A DNA stretch of 64,000 nt from Oscillospiraceae bacterium (lineage in GTDB: Bacteria; Bacillota; Clostridia; Oscillospirales; Oscillospiraceae), in the NCBI GenBank assembly GCA_910574635.1, contig CAJTCG010000003.1, positions 186,001 to 250,000 on the forward strand, read 5' to 3'. Below the pieces are notes generated by a model that was not told where the DNA came from, did no database searches, and saw nothing but the letters and a program-made list of their open reading frames with translations. Positions within the stretch are counted from its first letter, which is position 1. Each line of letters begins with the position of its first letter. Positions 57,045 through 64,000 of the stretch are shown here, in pieces. A program made the translations under genes and the position numbers.

Positions 57045-57556
57045 GCGCCCGGCCCCTGGCCCTGTGCGGCGTGCTGACCGCCCTGGCGGCGGCCCTGCTT
57101 GCCCTGGGCGGCGTGATTCCCGGCATGGTCTTCTGCGCCCCCATCCTGGCCATGGGCGCGCTGCTGCCGGTGCTGGAAGAGCTGGGCCCCAAGGCCGCCG
57201 GAACGTCCTACGCCGCCGCGGCCATTCTGGCCCTTCTGCTGGCGCCGGACCGGGAGACCGCCTTTGTCTACCTGTTCTTCGGCTGGTATCCCATCCTCCG
57301 GCCCAGGATCGCCGCCCTGCCCTCCCGGCTTTTGCGCCTTGCGGCCCGGCTGGCGGTGTGCAATGTTACAGCCCTGCTGCTCTATGGCCTGGTCCTGCGG
57401 CTCATGGGCCTGACGGCGGAGCTGCTGGAGTCCGCCTGGTACTTTAACGCGGCGCTGCTGGCGGCGGGGAACGTGGTCTTTTTGCTGACGGACTCCACCC
57501 TGGCCCGGCTGACCAATATCTGGCACTGGAAATTGAAAAAGCATTTATACCGATAA
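57041..57556 (+). CDS. Hypothetical membrane protein
   Basis: 171 aa with five hydrophobic helices; ATG overlaps the LTA-synthase stop (ATGA). The GMVFCAPILAMGALLPVLEE and YLFFGWYPILRPRI segments recall small substrate-binding (S) subunits of ECF transporters or related membrane proteins, but the match is weak. Coupling suggests a role with the LTA-synthase-like and rhomboid-like proteins. Confidence 0.7.
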   Translation: MSARPLALCGVLTALAAALLALGGVIPGMVFCAPILAMGALLPVLEELGPKAAGTSYAAAAILALLLAPDRETAFVYLFFGWYPILRPRIAALPSRLLRLAARLAVCNVTALLLYGLVLRLMGLTAELLESAWYFNAALLAAGNVVFLLTDSTLARLTNIWHWKLKKHLYR

Positions 57557-57578
57557 GTATTGTGATTGAGGTGATACC

Positions 57579-58436
57579 ATGAAAACCGCGCTGGTCCTGG
57601 AGGGCGGAGCCCTGCGGACCATCTACTCCTCCGGCGTGTGCGACGCTTTCCTGGACGGGGAGCTCCCCCTGCCGGACTACACCCTGGGGGTCTCCGCCGG
57701 GATAGCCTACGGCGTCAGCTATCTCTCACGGCAGAGCCGCCGGAATCTGCAATTGATTTGCCACTATGCCAACGACAAGCGCTACATGGGCTTTCGCAAC
57801 CTGGCGGACCCCCGGAACCGCTCCTACTTCGGCCTCCGGTTCGCCTATGAGACTATCCCCAACGAGCTGATTCCCTTTGACTACGACGCCTTCGCCGCCT
57901 ATCCGGGCCGGGCGGAGGCGGTGGTGACCAATCTGAACACCGGGGAGGCGGAATATCTCCCCGTCCCCCGGCGGGACTCGCCCAATTTGCATCTGCAGGC
58001 CACCTGTGCCATCCCGCTGATGTTCCCCATCATCCGCATCGGGGGCCAGCCCTATCTGGACGGCGGCTGCGCCGACGCCATCCCCTGGCGGCGGGCCTTC
58101 CATGAGGGCTGTGACCGGGTGGTGGTGGTGCTGACCCGGGAGCGGGACTACTACAAGAAGCCGGGCCGCTCCGATCAGGCCATTGGCCGGGCCTTCAAAA
58201 AATACCCCTATTTCCAGGAGACCATGCGGACCCGGTCGGAGCGCTACAACGCCTGCCGGGAGGCCCTGTTCGACCTGGAACGGCAGGGCCGGGTCCTGGT
58301 CATCGCCCCCAGGGACACCCTGGGCTGTTCCCGGACGGAGAAGAACCTGGACACCCTCCGCCGCCTGTGGCAGGAGGGCTATTTCGACGGACGCCGGGAA
58401 ATCGAGCGGGTCCGGGAGTTCTGGACAGCAGAATAA
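57579..58436 (+). CDS. Patatin-like phospholipase
   Basis: 285 aa. Oxyanion hole GGALR, nucleophile GVSAGIA (GxSxG, Ser about 38) and catalytic Asp in YLDGGCADAIP form the complete Ser-Asp dyad. It is of the RssA/YjjU-like cytoplasmic type and would hydrolyse acyl esters of lipids. It lies 22 bases behind the membrane gene and closes the operon with a strong terminator. Confidence 0.93.
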   Translation: MKTALVLEGGALRTIYSSGVCDAFLDGELPLPDYTLGVSAGIAYGVSYLSRQSRRNLQLICHYANDKRYMGFRNLADPRNRSYFGLRFAYETIPNELIPFDYDAFAAYPGRAEAVVTNLNTGEAEYLPVPRRDSPNLHLQATCAIPLMFPIIRIGGQPYLDGGCADAIPWRRAFHEGCDRVVVVLTRERDYYKKPGRSDQAIGRAFKKYPYFQETMRTRSERYNACREALFDLERQGRVLVIAPRDTLGCSRTEKNLDTLRRLWQEGYFDGRREIERVREFWTAE

Positions 58437-58439
58437 GGA

Positions 58440-58481
58440 ACGCCCCCTGATGGAATCCATTCCACCAGGGGGCGTTTTTTT
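58440..58481 (+). terminator. Strong terminator of the patatin operon
   Basis: 10-bp perfect stem (58440-58449 with 58466-58475) with an inner TGGAA/TTCCA stem, then T7. Confidence 0.92.
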
Positions 58482-58532
58482 CACCTGGAAAACTGCGTTG
58501 CCGTTGCTCCGGCCCGGTTTCTCACCAGACAG

Positions 58533-58581
58533 AAAGAGCGTGCGAAAGCTCTTTATGCTGCCTTTTTCTCGCGAGAAAAAG
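58533..58581 (-). terminator. Hairpin and palindrome at the end of pta
   Basis: A perfect 20-bp palindrome (58562-58581) touches the pta stop codon, and a 7-bp hairpin (58533-58539 with 58548-58554) follows it on the minus strand. Confidence 0.6.
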
Positions 58582-59562
58582 TTAGTCCTCGCACAGGCCG
58601 GCTGTGATGATGGCCATGGAGTAAACCTCCTGGGCGTTGCAGCCCCGGGAGAGGTCGTTGATGGGGGCGTTCAGGCCCTGGAGAATGGGGCCGTAGGCGT
58701 CGAAGGAGCCCATGCGCTGGCAGATCTTGTAGCCGATGTTGCCCGCGTTGATGTCCGGGAAGATGAAGGTGTTGGCCTGGCCGTGGACAGGGGAGTCCGG
58801 GCACTTGGTCTTCATGACCCGGGGAGACACGGCGGCGTCGAACTGGAGCTCGCCATCCACCACCACGCCGGGGAGGGCGAACTTCGCCTTTTCGCAGGCG
58901 CCCCGCATTTTGTCCACATCCTCGCCCGCGCCGGAGCCGTGGGTGGAGTAGCTGAGGAAGGCCACCTTGGGGTCGATGCCGAAGGTCCGGGCCGTGGAGA
59001 CGGTTTCCACCGCGATCTCCACCAGCTCTTCCTCGGTGGGCTTGATGTTGATGGCGCAGTCCGCCATGGCGAACACGTCCGGGTCGCCGGTGGCGGAGGG
59101 ACGGACCAGGATGAAGCAGCTGGAGACGATCTTGCACCCCGGCTTGGTCTTGATGAGCTGGAGGGCGGGGCGGACGGTGTCGGCGGTGGAGTAGGTGGCG
59201 CCGCCCAGGAGGGCGTCGGCGTAGCCCATCTTCACCAGCATGGTGCCGAAGTAGTTGCCCTGCTTCAGGGCGGCGCGGCACTGGTCCTCGGTCATCTTGC
59301 CCTTGCGGAGGGCCACCATTTCGGCCACCATCTTGTCCATGTCCTCAAAGGTCTCGGGGTCCAGGATCTCCGCGCCCTTGACGTTGAAGCCAACCTCCTC
59401 GGCGGCGGACAGGATTTCCTCCCGGTTGCCCACCAGCACGGGCATCAGGAACGTGGCGGACAGCAGGCGGGCGGCGGCCTCCAGAATGCGGGGGTCGGTG
59501 CCCTCGGTGAACACGATCTTGCGGGGATGGGCCTTCAGCTTTTTGATGAGAAATTCAAACAT
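58582..59562 (-). CDS. pta: Phosphate acetyltransferase
   Basis: 326 aa, the length of the short single-domain Pta. Family blocks: KIVFTEGTDPRILEAA, GNYFGTMLVKMGYADALLGG, GSGAGEDVDKM, and PDINAGNIGYKICQRMG. It interconverts acetyl-CoA and acetyl phosphate, giving ATP with acetate kinase in fermentation. ackA is not adjacent. AGGAGG-like site GGAGGA before the ATG; a consensus promoter lies 48 bases further. Confidence 0.96.
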   Translation of the reverse strand: MFEFLIKKLKAHPRKIVFTEGTDPRILEAAARLLSATFLMPVLVGNREEILSAAEEVGFNVKGAEILDPETFEDMDKMVAEMVALRKGKMTEDQCRAALKQGNYFGTMLVKMGYADALLGGATYSTADTVRPALQLIKTKPGCKIVSSCFILVRPSATGDPDVFAMADCAINIKPTEEELVEIAVETVSTARTFGIDPKVAFLSYSTHGSGAGEDVDKMRGACEKAKFALPGVVVDGELQFDAAVSPRVMKTKCPDSPVHGQANTFIFPDINAGNIGYKICQRMGSFDAYGPILQGLNAPINDLSRGCNAQEVYSMAIITAGLCED

Positions 59563-59609
59563 GTCTTTTCCTCCAGATGTACAAGTCTTCGCGGGGGTTT
59601 TATAGATCC

Positions 59610-59637
59610 ATTATACACGTTTGCCCGCCCCGGTCAA
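59610..59637 (-). promoter_or_regulatory. Promoter of pta
   Basis: TTGACC (59632-59637), 16 bp, TATAAT (59610-59615). Confidence 0.8.
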
Positions 59638-59788
59638 TCCAAATTTCGGGACGGCCGCATAAAAATTTACGGTTTTGTCACCAATTCCCAGCCCCAATAT
59701 GGCACACTGAACCCGCCGCCTGGGCCGTCTGCTGTCGAAAACGCCGGAAACGCCCGGAAAACCCGCGCTTTTTTGCTCCTCTCAGGAC

Positions 59789-59840
59789 TTGACGGAAGGG
59801 GAAAAAAGCGGTATGATAGGCATCGGTAACAAATTGTAAC
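59789..59840 (+). promoter_or_regulatory. Promoter and repeat box of the M23 gene
   Basis: TTGACG (59789-59794), 17 bp, TATGAT (59812-59817). A box GGTAAC-AAAT-TGTAAC (59825-59840), similar to the WalR-like boxes at 20120 and 39790 but one base shorter, covers the start point, a position suited to repression. Confidence 0.6.
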
Positions 59841-59898
59841 TTTTTTAGAACATTCCGGCCCGCCCATTCCCGGGGAGGGCCCCATATAAGGAGACCCT

Positions 59899-61734
59899 AT
59901 GAGCGAAGACAGGAAAAAAACCGCCGCCCAGGCCCCGCCCCGGCAGGACGGCAAGCCGAAGCCGGAGGCCGCCGGAGAGCGGGAGGACTTCCTCGAGGGC
60001 TGGAGCCCTTGGCGGGAGTGGGACCTCCCGCCGTCCATCCGGGATTGGGAACCGGAGGAAGGCGGGCGGGAGCGCCCGGAGCGCTCGGATCGCCGCGCCG
60101 CCCGCAGCCGGAACCGCCGGAGCGCCGCCCCCCGGAAAGCCCGTCCGCAGGAGCGGCAGGAGAACCGTTCCCCCCGGAAGGCCATCGCCGAAAAGCGGCT
60201 GCATTTCCGCCGCCGCTGGCGGCGCATCGTCCGGGAGAACAAGGCCCACCGCTTCCCGGAGTCCGAACGGCTGCCCATTCAACTGGTATTGCTTCTCTGG
60301 GGCCTGCTGCCCATGTGGGGCAGCCTCCTCCAGGAGCGGGTGCTGCAAAAGAACAGCGCCTCCCGGCAGAAGAGCGCCCGGAGCGACCAGAAAAAGCGCC
60401 GTTGGCGTATTCACCCCGCCGTCTTCCTGGGGGGGGGCTGCGTGATGGCGGCGATCGTGCTGTTCTTCTCCACCTACACCAACGGCGTTACCGTCACCTA
60501 CGACGGGAAGGTGCTGGGCTCCCTCTCCAGCGAGGCGGAGGCCGAGGAGGCCCGGGCGGAGCTGGAGCAGGTCACCGCCCGTACCCTGGGCCGGAGCTTT
60601 ACCATCGACGACTCCCTGATTCAGTACTCCTCCGGTTTGCTGCGCCGCCAGGACCTGGTGGACAAGGAGGTTTACGAGGAGGCCTTGAGCGAAGAGGTGG
60701 GCATGGTCACCGCCGCCTACTGCCTTTACGTGGATGGGGAGCGCATCGGGGCCACGCCCTACCAGGGAGCCCTGGAGCAGCTGCTAAAGCAGATCCAGCT
60801 CTCCGCCACCAACGAGGGCACCATCTCCGTCTCCTTTGCCGAGAATGTGGAGGTCAAGGAGGAATACGTGCCCACCGACAGCCTGATGAACCTGGGCTAT
60901 GTGGCCGAAACCCTGTACAGCACCAAAACCGCCGAGGTCACCTACACCGTGGCCAAGGGAGACACCTGGTCCGAGATTGCCGAGGACCACGGCCTGACCT
61001 CCAAGGAGCTGGAGTCCCTGAACCCCGGCTACAACATTGACAAGCTGCAAATCGGCGAAATCCTCACCATGTCCGCCTCCGTGCCCTACCTGACCATGAC
61101 CGTGGTTCAGCAGGAGCGGTATGTGGACAGCGTAGCCTTCGACGTGGAGTACACCGATAGCCCGGACATCTACGTGGGCGACTACAAGGTCACCTCCGCC
61201 GGAGAATACGGCGCGGCGGACACGGTGGCCAACGTCACTTATATCAACGGACAGGAAACGGAGCGAACCGTCCTCTCCAGCGTCACGCTTCGCCAGCCCG
61301 TCACGGAATACCGGCTCCAGGGCACGAAGCCCCGGCCCACCTGGCTTCCCACCGGCAGCTTCCGCTGGCCCACCACGGGCCGGATCAGCTCCCGCTTCGG
61401 CGGACGGAGCTCCCCCGGCGGCATCGGGTCCACCAACCACAAGGGCATCGACATCGCCGTCCCGAGAGGGACCCCCATCTACGCCGCGGACGGCGGCACG
61501 GTCACCTACTCCGGGTGGATGGGCGGCTACGGCTACCTGGTCCAGATCGACCACGGCAACGGCTATGTGACCCGCTACGGCCACAACAGCAGCCTGACGG
61601 TCTCCGTGGGCCAGAAGGTCTACAAGGGCCAGCAGATCGCCCGGGCCGGCTCCACCGGCAACTCCACCGGAAACCACTGTCACTTCGAGGTCCGCTACAA
61701 CGGCGTGGCCAAGAACCCGCTGAACTACCTGTAG
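59899..61734 (+). CDS. M23 family peptidoglycan endopeptidase with LysM and G5-like domain
   Basis: 611 aa. Residues 1-125 are a charged, disordered cytoplasmic region; two hydrophobic stretches follow (about 130-150 and 175-195), the second spanning the membrane. LysM lies at about 349-395 (YTVAKGDTWSEIAEDHGL), a G5-like beta domain at about 400-475, and an M23 domain from about 500 with HKGIDIAVPRGTP and HCHFEV (zinc His). It would cut peptide bridges in the wall. The large basic intracellular N-terminus is unusual for such enzymes and may bind a partner or receive a signal. Confidence 0.92.
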   Translation: MSEDRKKTAAQAPPRQDGKPKPEAAGEREDFLEGWSPWREWDLPPSIRDWEPEEGGRERPERSDRRAARSRNRRSAAPRKARPQERQENRSPRKAIAEKRLHFRRRWRRIVRENKAHRFPESERLPIQLVLLLWGLLPMWGSLLQERVLQKNSASRQKSARSDQKKRRWRIHPAVFLGGGCVMAAIVLFFSTYTNGVTVTYDGKVLGSLSSEAEAEEARAELEQVTARTLGRSFTIDDSLIQYSSGLLRRQDLVDKEVYEEALSEEVGMVTAAYCLYVDGERIGATPYQGALEQLLKQIQLSATNEGTISVSFAENVEVKEEYVPTDSLMNLGYVAETLYSTKTAEVTYTVAKGDTWSEIAEDHGLTSKELESLNPGYNIDKLQIGEILTMSASVPYLTMTVVQQERYVDSVAFDVEYTDSPDIYVGDYKVTSAGEYGAADTVANVTYINGQETERTVLSSVTLRQPVTEYRLQGTKPRPTWLPTGSFRWPTTGRISSRFGGRSSPGGIGSTNHKGIDIAVPRGTPIYAADGGTVTYSGWMGGYGYLVQIDHGNGYVTRYGHNSSLTVSVGQKVYKGQQIARAGSTGNSTGNHCHFEVRYNGVAKNPLNYL

Positions 61735-61801
61735 CCATGGATAAAAGGACCGCCGGAAAAATCCGGGGGCCGATAAGGAAGTATCAAGTATTAAGGAAGG
61801 C

Positions 61802-61823
61802 GGCGTAGCCAAAAGGCTACGCC
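61802..61823. terminator. Terminator at the left edge of the serine-recombinase element
   Basis: 9-bp perfect stem (61802-61810 with 61815-61823) around AAAA. Confidence 0.75.
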
Positions 61824-63469
61824 GTCTTTCTTGCGTGTTTAGGCACGTCACCGATAAGGTTGTAGATGATTTTAACCTTCTGGGTGCGTTTGCCGCTGGA
61901 CTTGTCCGGGGCATAGACGATAATACGCCGGATAAACTCATTGACGATTTTAGGCGTCAGTTCTGCAAGCTCCAGGTTTTCGTGGACCAGGGAGATAAAT
62001 CTATCCAGATTCACGGCCTTGCCCTGGGCCTCGTCAAGCTCCGCTTGCAGGACCTTCACCCGCTCGGTCAATTCCCGCTGCTCGTCTTCATAGCCTTTCG
62101 CCAGCTTGGAATACCGTTCGTCGGAAAGTTTCCCCGACACATTATCCTCATACAATCGTTGGAAAAGCGTGTCCAGCTGAGGAATACGCCGCTGGGCCTG
62201 GTCCAGTTCCCGCCGCTTCTGAGCTGTGGTTTTTCTCTGCTCCGCATAGCTCTTGTCCATGACGGCCTGAGCAAACTCCTGCTCGTAGTCCCGAACGTAG
62301 GCAATCGTGTCCCGCAGGTCCGCCAAAACGATGTCATAAAGTATTACTTCCCGGATGAAGTGGGCGGAACAGGTCCCCGTGTTGCTCTTGTAGTTGGAGC
62401 ACACAAAATGATTCTGCCGGTCCTCAAAGCTGACGGTCGTACAGTAGTGGAGCTTTGCCCCGCAGTCCGCGCAGTAGAGCAGCCCGGAGAACATACTTTG
62501 CCTACCCGTCTTAGTGGGACGCCGCTTGTTCTTCCGCAGTTCCTGGACCCGCTCCCATGTCTCCCGGTCAATGATTGCCGGGTGGGTGTTCTCGAAAACC
62601 TTTCTTTCCTCCGGTGGGAGAACTAAGGTCTTTTTGGACTTATAGGATTTCTTGCGGGTCTTGAAGTTGACGGTACAACCCAGGTATTCCATGCGGTCCA
62701 AAATCTTCGCCACTAGACGGGAATCCCAATCAAAGGGGTCCTCGCGGGGGTGGTTTGGCACGGAATAGCCCCTTTGCAGCTTATACGCCGTTGGGGTCAG
62801 AATTTGAGCCGCTTTCAGCCGCTTGGCAATCTGCATCGGTCCCAGGCCGTTCATACAGAGCCGGAAAATCTCCCGCACGACCTGGGCGGCTTCATCGTCC
62901 ACTTCCCAGCCGTACTTGTTGCCGGTGTAGCCATAGGGGACCTGAGTACATAACCGCTGACCGCTGTTGCCCTTGCTCGTGAGCACGGCCCGGATTTTCT
63001 TAGAGGTATCACGGGGGTAAAACTCGTTGAAAAGCTCCCGCACCGCTACCATGTCGTCAAGGCCCTTTTCGCTGTCAATACCATCCGCAACGGCTATGTA
63101 CCTTACGCCGGAATCTTCAAACCGTTCCATCAGGAGACCCACCGCAAGGCGGTTTCGGCCCAGCCGGGAATGGTCCTTGACGATGATGGATTTCACCCGG
63201 CCCTGCTCCACTAAGTCCATCAACTCCTTGAAGCCGGGACGGTCAAAAGAAACGCCGGAATAGCCGTCGTCGCTGAAAAAGAATACATTGGCAAGGCGTA
63301 AATCTGTGCAATATTTCAGGAGGAAATCGCGCTGATTTAGGATGGAGCCACTGTCGCCGTCCTGTTCGTCCTCCTGGGAGAGCCGGGTGTAACAAGCGGT
63401 GATTTGGGACCCGTCAGAGGGGAGGACACCAGGGACAAAAGTATTGGAATATTTATCGTGCTGCCACAT
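61817..63469 (-). CDS. Large serine recombinase with DUF4368-type C-terminus
   Basis: 550 aa from the ATG at 63469 (AAAGGAGG ten bases upstream); the open frame further up overlaps tnpW and is rejected. Catalytic domain with Ser in CYTRLSQEDEQ, KDHSRLGRNRL; recombinase domain (PYGYTGNKYGWEVDDEA); zinc ribbon (LLYCADCGAKL, FVCSNY); coiled coil; and a C-terminal domain (IVNEFIRRIIVYAPDK). It is of the TnpX/TndX-like group that moves Tn4451-type elements and ICEs. Lying next to tnpW at the end of foreign DNA, it marks the left edge of an element that continues past the window. Confidence 0.95.
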   Translation of the reverse strand: MWQHDKYSNTFVPGVLPSDGSQITACYTRLSQEDEQDGDSGSILNQRDFLLKYCTDLRLANVFFFSDDGYSGVSFDRPGFKELMDLVEQGRVKSIIVKDHSRLGRNRLAVGLLMERFEDSGVRYIAVADGIDSEKGLDDMVAVRELFNEFYPRDTSKKIRAVLTSKGNSGQRLCTQVPYGYTGNKYGWEVDDEAAQVVREIFRLCMNGLGPMQIAKRLKAAQILTPTAYKLQRGYSVPNHPREDPFDWDSRLVAKILDRMEYLGCTVNFKTRKKSYKSKKTLVLPPEERKVFENTHPAIIDRETWERVQELRKNKRRPTKTGRQSMFSGLLYCADCGAKLHYCTTVSFEDRQNHFVCSNYKSNTGTCSAHFIREVILYDIVLADLRDTIAYVRDYEQEFAQAVMDKSYAEQRKTTAQKRRELDQAQRRIPQLDTLFQRLYEDNVSGKLSDERYSKLAKGYEDEQRELTERVKVLQAELDEAQGKAVNLDRFISLVHENLELAELTPKIVNEFIRRIIVYAPDKSSGKRTQKVKIIYNLIGDVPKHARKTA

Positions 63470-63545
63470 TAGATTAAGACCTCCTTTGGGTGACAGCCGA
63501 ACCTTATTAAACATAAGACCCGGCAAAAGTCCGTTTTTAGTAAAT

Positions 63546-63722
63546 TCATAGGACTTTTGCAGAATCTTCCAAAATGATTCGCCGCATTTTTTCAACGGCA
63601 GTCTCTCGTGCATCGGGGGAAAATTCTGAGACAACGATATACGTTGTTCCGCCGATAGCCCTGCTCCGCGTTCGAGGTGCAAGGGCTTCTTTTGGTTGGT
63701 TGGGGGCGTGATTTGATGTCAT
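63546..63722 (-). CDS. tnpW: Transposon-encoded protein TnpW
   Basis: 58 aa; too short for most ORF searches. ATG at 63722, stop at 63546. The pattern GGTTYIVVSEFSPDARETA then VEKMRRIIL is that of TnpW proteins found just upstream of serine recombinases on Clostridia transposons. Function unknown. The recombinase ribosome site is 70 bases after its stop. Confidence 0.75.
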   Translation of the reverse strand: MTSNHAPNQPKEALAPRTRSRAIGGTTYIVVSEFSPDARETAVEKMRRIILEDSAKVL

Positions 63723-63733
63723 TATTATATAGG

Positions 63734-63842
63734 TATTGCGCTCTCAATGAGCCGCAATAAGACACCCGGAGGCGGGAACCGCCTCACATGTTTATACGGT
63801 ACAACGCCTTGACGCCGATGTGCAGTCAAGGCAACCTTGTAC
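63734..63842. promoter_or_regulatory. Three stem-loops upstream of tnpW
   Basis: Stems 63734-63740 with 63753-63759; 63769-63775 with 63779-63785; and a long one, 63797-63803 with 63836-63842 enclosing 63805-63812 with 63824-63831. They lie between two genes of the element and may be terminators, regulatory RNA or protein-binding sites. Confidence 0.5.
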
Positions 63843-63905
63843 CTTGGCCCCCTTTCATTAGTTTAATGTATATCCTTTCGGCAATTACTTACCGAGAGAA
63901 CGCAA

Positions 63906-64000
63906 TTACTTGCCAGAATCCAAAAATCCAGCGCGTTCGAGAGCGGCTAGGATGACATCCGCCAAAATCCTGTTATTTTCCGCCGTGATTACGGCGTTAC
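63906..64000 (-). CDS. C-terminal end of an element gene (partial)
   Basis: The last 30 residues of a protein (NAVITAENNRILADVILAAL to the stop at 63906) whose start lies beyond the window. It is on the same strand as tnpW and the recombinase. Too short to identify. Confidence 0.5.
   Translation of the reverse strand, partial: NAVITAENNRILADVILAALERAGFLDSGK

Noticed and set aside
1..64000. CRISPR arrays, rRNA and tRNA genes
   Set aside because: I saw no regularly spaced repeats, no rRNA and no complete tRNA; the only tRNA-like structure is the end of tmRNA and its copy at 48314-48336.

Overview
The window looks like chromosome of a spore-forming, high-GC member of the Clostridia, most likely Oscillospirales (the Flavonifractor, Oscillibacter and Lawsonibacter type of gut Firmicute). 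The grounds are spoVAD and spoVAE genes, strong AGGAGG ribosome binding sites, two SLH-domain envelope proteins, an S-box (SAM-I) riboswitch, and short LTA-synthase and TrpXYZ-type operons. This is inference from gene content; no 16S rRNA is present.

Region 1 (1-13.3 kb): the 3' end of a metal/cobalamin-type ABC importer (binding protein, permease, ATPase) that runs into a bifunctional precorrin-2 dehydrogenase/uroporphyrinogen methyltransferase. It is followed by a MarR-MATE efflux pair, a solitary spoVAD, an AIM24-like protein, a glycosyltransferase/O-antigen-ligase pair, small regulators, and a gene made of two catalytically dead tyrosine-recombinase repeats plus a winged-helix tail.

Region 2 (13.6-18.6 kb): a 1660-residue secreted SLH protein, probably the major S-layer protein, with a strongly biased codon set.

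Region 3 (18.7-40.4 kb): housekeeping and envelope genes. These include an orphan tail-fibre-like protein, a solitary spoVAE, a deacetylase lipoprotein, cytidine deaminase, UlaG-like hydrolase, YbjQ, a set of small membrane proteins sharing a C-terminal tail with a membrane-bound MerR regulator, a PilZ protein, SerA, MscS, a lipoprotein barnase with barstar, a GH18-SLH glycosidase, an FAH-family enzyme, a TrpXYZ-like transporter, a 5'-nucleotidase with LysM, SmpB, cyclophilin, an SDR oxidoreductase and tmRNA.

Region 4 (40.4-52.7 kb): mobile DNA. An AT-rich element of about 7.9 kb sits in the 3' end of ssrA between 23-bp direct repeats (40404-40426 and 48314-48336). It carries a tyrosine integrase, possible arm-type sites, a serine resolvase, a SprT-like protein, an XRE regulator, several microproteins and a 454-residue protein I do not recognise. 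Behind it lies a graveyard of other elements: an RlmD-tail fragment, a broken VanS-like kinase, a C39 peptidase, a chimeric serine recombinase and an IS1182-type remnant.

Region 5 (52.7-61.7 kb): metK under a SAM riboswitch, a rhomboid-like protein and LTA-synthase-like operon, a patatin, phosphate acetyltransferase, and an M23/LysM cell-wall hydrolase. Region 6 (61.8-64 kb) is the left edge of another element, with a large serine recombinase and tnpW, that continues past the window.

The most distinctive points are: a tandem dead integrase/winged-helix protein just before the S-layer gene; dispersal of spoVAD and spoVAE; a surface-anchored barnase; a shared promoter architecture (a direct-repeat box a fixed distance from TATACT) in front of the deacetylase and tmRNA; and several compact, structured, possibly non-coding transcripts (near 19.95 kb, 38.3 kb, 39.9 kb and 42.1 kb).
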